DNA of 64,000 nt. Origin: Kryptolebias marmoratus. Its lineage: Eukaryota > Chordata > Actinopteri > Cyprinodontiformes > Rivulidae. The position numbers and the translations under genes are program-made. Positions 58,022-64,000 of the stretch are shown here, piece after piece. The notes below the pieces were generated by a model. The model was given only the letters and a program-made list of their open reading frames with translations. It searched no databases and was not told the DNA's origin. Position 1 is the first letter of the stretch, and the number at the start of each line of letters is the position of its first letter. The stretch lies in contig NC_051443.1 in the NCBI RefSeq assembly GCF_001649575.2, forward strand, positions 19,419,128 through 19,483,127, read 5' to 3'.

Positions 58022-61000
58022 GTAAAAAAAAAGCATTTTTCTGACACGTTCAAATGTCCGAGTTTGGGTTGTTTAGCCAACAACTAGCATTCCCGTCACA
58101 TTATTTTTACTCTCGGTGAACATTTGTGTCCACAGTCAGAAAAAGAGAAGGATGTTCTTAGTGCTGTCAGCGCCTGCAGCAGATTGTTCAGCACGTTGTT
58201 GGAGAGAAAGGATCTGTTCATTGGAAAACTCCCCGGAGAAGAGGAGGCGATAAATGGTGAGTGAAATGAATGAGGAGGTGCGTGAACGCAAGTTCCACAG
58301 CAGCTCTAATGAATGTTATTACAAGTCACACACTGATGGGAATATCACTGCAACTGTTCAGAAGGGCTCTTCACCATCACAATGTCGCCATCAGAGACGG
58401 TGTAGTTTACTGTAAACTACCCAAATATATAAGTTATATAGTTTATTTATTTATTTTTCCATTGCTGTCTTACAAAGTCTCAAACATAAAAGGGAAAAAT
58501 TAAAGTTTCTGTAATTGAACCACTGTTTCATTGAAAAAAACAACAACCGTCACTTCAAATCAAACTTTATTTGTACAGGAAATGTCATACAACAGTGTGT
58601 AATGCAAAGTTTCTTACACCAGAAACAAACAAAACCAAATTAAAGTCCTGTTATTCCTTGAAACACACTTAAACCTCAATGTTACACGGTGAGTAGAGCT
58701 TGAAATATGTTGTGAATTAGTCTCAGCTACAACCACACCAAATCTTAGCTCAGTGTTTGTAAAATTGACAGAAACGTAGCCATTTTTGTGTCTCCTGATT
58801 TCAGTTTGTTGCGGCGGCCATCTTGAATTGGATTGGCTCCCAAAGTTTGGCAGCTATAAATGTACAGCCGTTGGTTATTTCCTGAAAGGTTAATTGAAAC
58901 CCATCCAGAGAGTCATGATATTTTGCTAACAGACAGAGTTGACTCCATTTAATTGATGGCAAAATTTGTTGTCTGTTGTCTGTGGCAGCCATCTTGAATT
59001 GGGTTGACTCCAATAGTTAATCGGTTATAGATGTGCATCCAATGATTACTTTCTGCAGGTTTCATCAAAAACTTTCTAGTGGTTCACAACATATTTTAGT
59101 ATAAAAAACAGACACAGGCACAAGATTATTGTCCTTTTGCCTTTCAGCAGTGGACGGTATACAACAAAAACAAAAACACATACAAGGTCATTTAAAACAG
59201 CCATAAGATGTAAAAGGATTAAACAAAGGTGATCGTAACATGAAGGCACTGAAGAGTCTGAAAATACTAACGAGGAAACAGAATCAGGTATTTGTTCTAA
59301 AATATATAAATCGTTAAAACATAAATTGTAAAATCTGAAGGGTTATCTGTTTCTGTCCAAAATGAGGCATCGAGCAGAACTGTTTTCATGGATTTACCTT
59401 CCTCAGGCCCTTCAGTGAGCCTTTCCTAATGTGTTCTGAATGAGAAATCCTCACTGAAGCTGCGAGCGACGCTTTCAGCCGGTCTGTTCATGTTGTTTGT
59501 TTGCTCCAGGAGGCTACGATGCTGAGGAGAAGTACAGGATTTTCATGCGACATCGTTACAACAGCTGCCTAGAGATGCTGCTGGAGCATCTAAACCACGA
59601 ACTGCATGAAGTGAAGGTGAGCTCACTTATCATTTAAATGTGTATTTTTCTTCTCAGCTTGTTTTTGTGCAGGTTAGCGCCTGCACTGCACATTATACAA
59701 GGCTGTATGTTTGTAGGTGTGAATCAGAAACATGTACAGGGCTTGGCAAACCAAATTAAGGTTAAAATGTGATATATTGAGCTTTTATCATTGAATAATG
59801 TCCAACCACAGGAAAGTGCCCTGTGCTGCCTGATGAAGTTCGCAGCAGGAGAAGGACAGCATCCTCTGGAAGACATGGACTGGCGCGAACATTACAGCTT
59901 CCCAAGAGAACTAATTCAGGTAGAATTTTAATGATGTCCAACCTTTCTAATCAAGTCCAAAGATATGGTTTCAACACTCTGGAAAAGATAAATCAATAAT
60001 CATAAAGCAGTGTCTAACTGTGCTGCGACTGTTGGAGACTCAATATTATGAGAAAATAGGCAAGCCTTGAGTGTTTGTGACCAAATGACCAATAAAATGA
60101 AGTGTGGAAAATTAATTTTAGTCAATTTTTTTTTTGCTTTAATCCCTGCTGTTCACTAGCTTTAGTGGCGTGGACACTTTGTGATGATTCTGATTTCTTT
60201 CTTCGTCAGGCAGTGGTGGACAACCTTCTGTCCAAGACGACCGACAACTCCCTGCTGATTTCCAGGTTCCAGGAGTACCTTGAGATGGAGGACGTGCGTT
60301 ACTACGTCATCAGCTCCATCCGCGTGAACGTGCCCAAAGTCATGGAAAAAACCAAAGGGGTGGGAACACACGGCTGTTTGTGTTTACTCTGACGCCATAA
60401 ACTCCTGGTTACGTTTTTACCTGATGTGCTTGCTCTCCCCAGGCTGTGTTGTCTGTATACCAGAACAACGTGTTCTCCCTCATGTCAAACATTAATATGC
60501 CAAGCCAGAAGTCTGAAATGACCAACTTTATGGTCAAACAGGAGGGTGAGACTTTTATTTTAAATTTATTTAAGAAGATAAAAGACTGCACAAGTTTCTT
60601 AAATGTGAATATGCTTTACAGAATCTTTACAGAAAGGGAAAAAAATCTTTAAATTATAATTTTTTTTCTAGCCAATCATGAGGACTGGAGAGCTGCTAAA
60701 CTCCTTGTAAGTGAAGTGTTTTAAATCGTACCTTCACGTGGCTGCATGAAACTGAAATGTGTCCTGACTCAGCTGAGAAAACGCTCTGTTTTGCTGCAGG
60801 ACCACAAGCGTGCCTTTGAGAGAATGTGGCTTGGCTTTCTCAAGTACAAGGTAAAGATCTAGACCACAAAATCCACATTCTCCTCTCTTGCCTAGTTCCA
60901 TATAAATATATGTTTAATCTCCTTCTGTTTCAGTTGCCAAACAGCATGTATAAGAAGGTGCTGGTGATCCTTCACGACTCCATCTTGCCGCACATGAGCA

Positions 61001-63304
61001 AACCCACACTGATGATCGACTTTCTGACCGCTGCCTATGATGTCGGTAGGTTGAATTCACCTCTGCTGGGACTGTAAATGATTTTCTTTTGTGTAGGCGT
61101 GAAAACGTTACTGCATATTGCCTCTAAAATATAATATGGTTGTAAGGAAAGTGGTAACTTGTGGGTGAATCCTATTTTACCTCTGATATTCTACATGAAT
61201 TGATGCAGTTGTTCCTGTTTGGATCACACACTGCTGGAGGGATTTATTTCTAAACTTACGTAAAAGAGCAAAGTTTTGGAGAAGCAACAAGTTGGGCTTT
61301 AATAGCTTCTCTGCCACAAACGTCATGTGGAACTGTTCTGGTAGAAAACGCAGCTCCTTGGTGGATTGCTGCAGGACTCTCACTGCACAGCTGAAGCTGA
61401 AAATAAATATCTGATTAAATCTTTCATGAATTAAAAAGATTTACCCCTCTCCACACCATTTATGAAACTAGAGTTCATAAAAGAGCGCACAAAATCTTTA
61501 GTGCTCCTCAAATTAAAAACATGGTTGGTGTTTGTGTTTTAGTTTTAATTATTTTATGGTCTAATTTAAAATTTTAGGACTCACAAAATCCATGTCATCA
61601 TTCATTATTATCATGTATTGATCTTTTAGTTTAGTTGTTATAATAATGCAGAATTGTCCGCAGACTGTAGCACTTTGTAGCTTTGATTAAAAAAAACAAA
61701 AACAAACTATAACTTCAGGACAACGTGTTGTATTTCCACAGTCGTTAGAATTTGCAGCAGTCAGTGGTACCTTTTTGTTCCCGTCTCACTTGTAAATGAT
61801 AAAAACATAACAGTTGGTTTGATGTGAGAATTATGACGACAGTGTGAAGGCTTACTGGCGCCAGTGGTGACTTTGACTCATCTCAGCCACAGATTTGGTT
61901 CAGAAACCAGGAAAACAAGAACATTTTGTACAACAAATAGAAAAGAAGTCAGAGGCTCTTTGTAGCTGCTTTACCTGCATTTAAAAACAAACAGTGCCTG
62001 TCTTGGTCCTCACTTAGTTCTGAGTCAGTTTTTCCTTGTTTCCTTTTTATTGTTTCTCTATATCTCAAGTCTTCTTAATGCACATTGTAGAAATATTTTT
62101 AAAAACTGCCTTATAACAATTTGAGTCACTCCCATTTAGTAGAATATTTGGACTCTTGCATCAGTAGAGGATATCTGCTGTGAATTACTTGTAATCTCAC
62201 AAAATTAGTTAAACATTTAAATCCTATAAGTCATATAAAGATGTAGGCAGTGCTTCCAGTGCCAACAAAGTCCTGCTTATTTATTTTAAAGTGCTGCCAA
62301 AATGCTTTTTTCAGAATTTAAATGTTGGTGACATCATTTGGACACAGCGTTGTTTACTTATTCTGTTTTTTATCAGGGGGGGCAATCAGTCTGCTGGCTC
62401 TCAATGGTCTTTTTGTGCTCATACATCAACACAACCTGTGAGTATTATATACAGTTGGTAACACCAGTAACTGTAAGTTCAAAGAAAATGAAATATACTG
62501 TTTTATTTACAGAGACTATCCTGATTTCTACCAAAAGCTGTATAATCTTCTCGAGCCGTCTGTTTTCCACGTGAAATACAGAGCACGCTTCTTCCATCTC
62601 GCCAACCTCTTCCTTAGCTCCAGGTGAGATCGTCGCCGCTGCACTTTCTTCCACAGTTTCTGACCGAGGCGCGTGTGTAACGTTCACTGTGCGCATTGTT
62701 TGTGGTCACCTGCAGCCACCTGCCGGTTTACCTGGTTGCTGCGTTTGCCAAGCGCCTGGCCCGCCTGGCTCTCACGGCTCCACCGACAGCTCTTCTCATA
62801 GTCCTGCCGTTCATCTACAACCTGATCCGACGCCACCCGTCCTGCAGAGTCCTGATCCACAAGCCCGGCACCGAAGACAGTGAGACCTTTTTTCTCTACC
62901 ACTGCAGTTGGCTCTGTGACGGGTCCCAACGTGTGCAAAGTTGCGCTAAAAGCTGTCGTTTCTGCGCTGGTGACAGAGCCTCTCGAGGACCCGTACGTAA
63001 TGGACGAAGAGGATCCGGCTCAGTGTCGTGCCTTGGAGAGCAGCTTGTGGGAAATTAAGGTGAGTGAGACGACGCTGATGTCAGCTGAGCTGTCAGAATC
63101 CTCTTCATCTGAAGAAATGTTCCGTATGAAGTTTGTGTTCTTTGATGACAGCATACAGGAGCTACACCTTCCTGTGTTCCTGTGTTACAGACGCTGCAGA
63201 AGCATTACCATCCAGACGTGGCCAAAGCTGCGACGTCGATCAACACACCTCTGTCAGAGCAAGAAGATGACCTCAGCAAGGTCCTCGAGATGACAACATA
63301 TGAG
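57881..63304 (+). CDS. noc4l: NOC4L (nucleolar complex protein 4 homologue), 14 of about 15 coding exons, 3' partial
   Basis: NOC4L is the vertebrate counterpart of yeast Noc4, which acts with Nop14 in the nucleolus in maturing the 40S ribosomal subunit. Exons in the window add to 1461 nt, 487 residues; the human protein is 516, so about 30 codons lie downstream. Matching blocks in order: SRKHANDVFDI, EEKYRIFMRHRYNSCLEMLL, SRFQEYLEMEDVRYY, AFERMWLGFLKYKLP, HDSILPHMSKPTLMIDFLT, SLLALNGLFVLIHQHNLDYP, HVKYRARFFHLANLFLSS, LVAAFAKRLARLALTAPPTA, and EEDPAQCRALESSLWE. The CBF/Mak21 domain that defines Noc proteins covers roughly residues 270-450. The start ATG has a good AAACATGGC context; the frame is open upstream but without family match. 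Confidence 0.96.
58136..58256 (+). CDS. noc4l: noc4l coding exon 2
   Basis: Residues 48-87. SACSRLFSTLLERKDLFIGK matches the human CSRLFGALLERGELFVGQ block. Donor GTGAGT. Confidence 0.94.
58690..59160 (+). repeat. dispersed repeat family A, copy 8 (in noc4l intron 2)
   Basis: Sense copy: tagtctcagctacaaccaca, then atcttagctcagtgtttgta, then gcggcggccatcttgaattg, and a second inner gtggcagccatcttgaattg near 58983, then cttttgcctttcagcagtgg. The inner duplication resembles the composite copy near 27600-28330. Confidence 0.75.
59510..59616 (+). CDS. noc4l: noc4l coding exon 3
   Basis: Residues 88-123, KYRIFMRHRYNSCLEMLL, aligning with the human YKVWMRHRYHSC block. Confidence 0.96.
59812..59919 (+). 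CDS. noc4l: noc4l coding exon 4
   Basis: Residues 124-159, LMKFAAGEGQHPLEDMDW through SFPRELIQ. The human protein has the equivalent EGAHPLEKSKW and FPREL. Confidence 0.96.
60210..60359 (+). CDS. noc4l: noc4l coding exon 5
   Basis: Residues 160-209, TTDNSLLISRFQEYLEMEDV onward. The donor reads GGG/GTGGGA, less standard but required by phase. Confidence 0.93.
60443..60545 (+). CDS. noc4l: noc4l coding exon 6
   Basis: Residues 210-243, YQNNVFSLMSNINMP, the less conserved middle of the protein. Human has FWNNAFTLLSAVSLP here. Confidence 0.94.
60672..60706 (+). CDS. noc4l: noc4l coding exon 7 (35-nt short exon)
   Basis: Residues 244-255, ANHEDWRAAKLL, corresponding to human DTWKVAHL. Acceptor TTTTTTTCTAG, donor GTAAGT. 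Confidence 0.9.
60800..60850 (+). CDS. noc4l: noc4l coding exon 8 (51 nt)
   Basis: Residues 256-272, DHKRAFERMWLGFLKYK, matching human EHRRVFQAMWLSFLKHK. Confidence 0.95.
60934..61045 (+). CDS. noc4l: noc4l coding exon 9
   Basis: Residues 273-309, start of the CBF/Mak21 domain: MYKKVLVILHDSILPHMSKP and TLMIDFLTAAYDVG. Confidence 0.97.
61046..62376 (+). other. noc4l: noc4l intron 9, 1.3 kb
   Basis: AT-rich intron with no recognised repeat ends, RNA gene or coding signal. Confidence 0.7.
62377..62437 (+). CDS. noc4l: noc4l coding exon 10 (61 nt)
   Basis: Residues 310-329, GGAISLLALNGLFVLIHQHN. A run of six G after the acceptor makes the exact start sensitive to a one-base sequencing error, but the frame is consistent as read. 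Confidence 0.95.
62513..62623 (+). CDS. noc4l: noc4l coding exon 11
   Basis: Residues 330-366, DYPDFYQKLYNLLEPSVFHV and KYRARFFHLANLFLSS, among the most conserved NOC4 blocks. Confidence 0.97.
62716..62879 (+). CDS. noc4l: noc4l coding exon 12
   Basis: Residues 367-421, VYLVAAFAKRLARLALTAPP, then LPFIYNLIRRHPSCRVLIH. Confidence 0.97.
62977..63059 (+). CDS. noc4l: noc4l coding exon 13
   Basis: Residues 422-449, DEEDPAQCRALESSLWEIK, the acidic conserved motif of the family. Confidence 0.97.
63191..63304 (+). CDS. noc4l: noc4l coding exon 14
   Basis: Residues 450-487, LQKHYHPDVAKAATSINTPL and ending EMTTYE, followed by a GTGACT donor. The terminal exon is not seen before the window ends. Confidence 0.95.
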
Positions 63305-63850
63305 GTGACTGGACTTCCTGAGGGATTTGATCCGCTCTCTTTTATTATTAATAGCTTTTTTATGAGCTGAAAGTGTTTGCTGAGGTCTCAGTTAATTGAT
63401 CGCCTCACGATTTGATCAAAGCTTCTACAACTGAGGGGAAAAAAACAGTAAAAATGTCGACAAAAAGTGGGATATTTTTTTTAGGGTTATAATATATTAG
63501 ACACAAGACTAGTAGAATAATGTTAGTTAATTTCTTTCATATTTTGAGACGCGTACAGTAAATAACTTCAATAACTCAAATAAAAAAAAAAGCTTGATTT
63601 CCCACTTCAGAGGTGCAGCAAATGCATCATGAGTCAAAGCTAGATGGAGATAAAGACAAAAATCTGAACAGCTTTAAAAGAAAGGATCAAACCTCAGAGA
63701 TCTTTTTAAAAGTTCGTGTTAGTTTTCTCCTTTTCAGTTAAAAAAGTAGCATTCCTCGACAGGATGCATATCAGCAGCTGACTTGCACACCAGACTTGAC
63801 TGTTGTAGTCTTTTTTTTAATGTAATCATCTACTTTTTTTAATGTGATAA
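63305..63850 (+). other. noc4l: noc4l intron 14, partial
   Basis: AT-rich sequence with no exon matching the expected NOC4L C-terminus (a basic KKKG stretch followed by PLEF). Confidence 0.7.
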
Positions 63851-63851
63851 G

Positions 63852-64000
63852 TACAGGTGCTGGTCATAAAATTAGAATATCATGAAAAAGTAGATTGATT
63901 TCAGTAATTCCATTTAAAAAGTGAAACTTGTATATTATATTCATACATTACATACAAACTCATATATTTCAAATGTTTATTTCGTTTAATTTTGATGATT
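63852..64000. mobile_element. end of a teleost DNA-transposon-like repeat, cut by the window edge
   Basis: Starts at a TA with taCAGGTGCTGGTCATAAAA and continues ttagaatatcatgaaaaagt, then tgaaacttgtatattatatt. I recognise this wording as a widespread teleost interspersed repeat, probably a nonautonomous DNA element; the TA flank suggests Tc1/mariner-type insertion. The other end is outside. Confidence 0.55.

Overview
This window is vertebrate nuclear DNA, almost certainly from a teleost fish. Protein-coding exons are short and separated by AT-rich introns. (CA)n and (GT)n microsatellites are common, and several interspersed-repeat types familiar from teleosts are present: Tc1-like elements, hAT-type MITEs and LINE tails. 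No operons, phage, CRISPR arrays or bacterial features are visible. The exact fish lineage cannot be read from the sequence alone.

Four genes are supported. (1) bcr, minus strand: only the large first coding exon (24752-26357) is here. Positions 1-24751 appear to be its long first intron, filled with repeats and lacking any recognisable bcr exon. (2) atp2a2, the SERCA2 calcium pump, minus strand, 50910 down to 32003: 23 coding exons give a complete 1042-residue SERCA2b-type protein. An internal splice donor in the last exon and a candidate alternative terminal exon near 29373 with a poly(A) signal would give a SERCA2a-type protein of 996 residues. (3) pus1, pseudouridine synthase 1, plus strand, 55260-57188: six coding exons, with two in-frame starts that would give mitochondrial and nuclear forms. 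(4) noc4l, a 40S ribosome-biogenesis factor, plus strand, from 57881: fourteen coding exons are visible to 63304, and the last about 30 codons lie beyond the window.

Layout: bcr intron 1 (1-24751), bcr exon 1 and probable promoter (24752 to about 27300), a repeat-rich gap (about 27300-29230), the atp2a2 3' alternatives and 3' UTR (about 29230-32002), atp2a2 (32003-50910) with its CpG-rich promoter (50911-51540), an AT-rich gap with a MITE (51540-54960), the pus1 promoter with a CRE and a TCTCGCGAGA palindrome (54960-55260), pus1, a 0.7 kb gap, and noc4l. bcr and atp2a2 are head-to-tail on the minus strand. atp2a2 and pus1 diverge. pus1 and noc4l are head-to-tail on the plus strand.

The genes have no single shared pathway. 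pus1 modifies RNA and noc4l assembles the small ribosomal subunit, and these two are also neighbours in mammals. SERCA2 loads calcium into the ER, and BCR is a signalling scaffold with kinase, RhoGEF and RhoGAP functions. The main points of interest are the atp2a2 alternative 3' end, the extra introns in atp2a2, the human chromosome 12q/22q linkage, a Gly-to-Ser change beside the pus1 catalytic motif, and a dispersed repeat family present in at least eight copies. I found no evidence for an undescribed molecular system.
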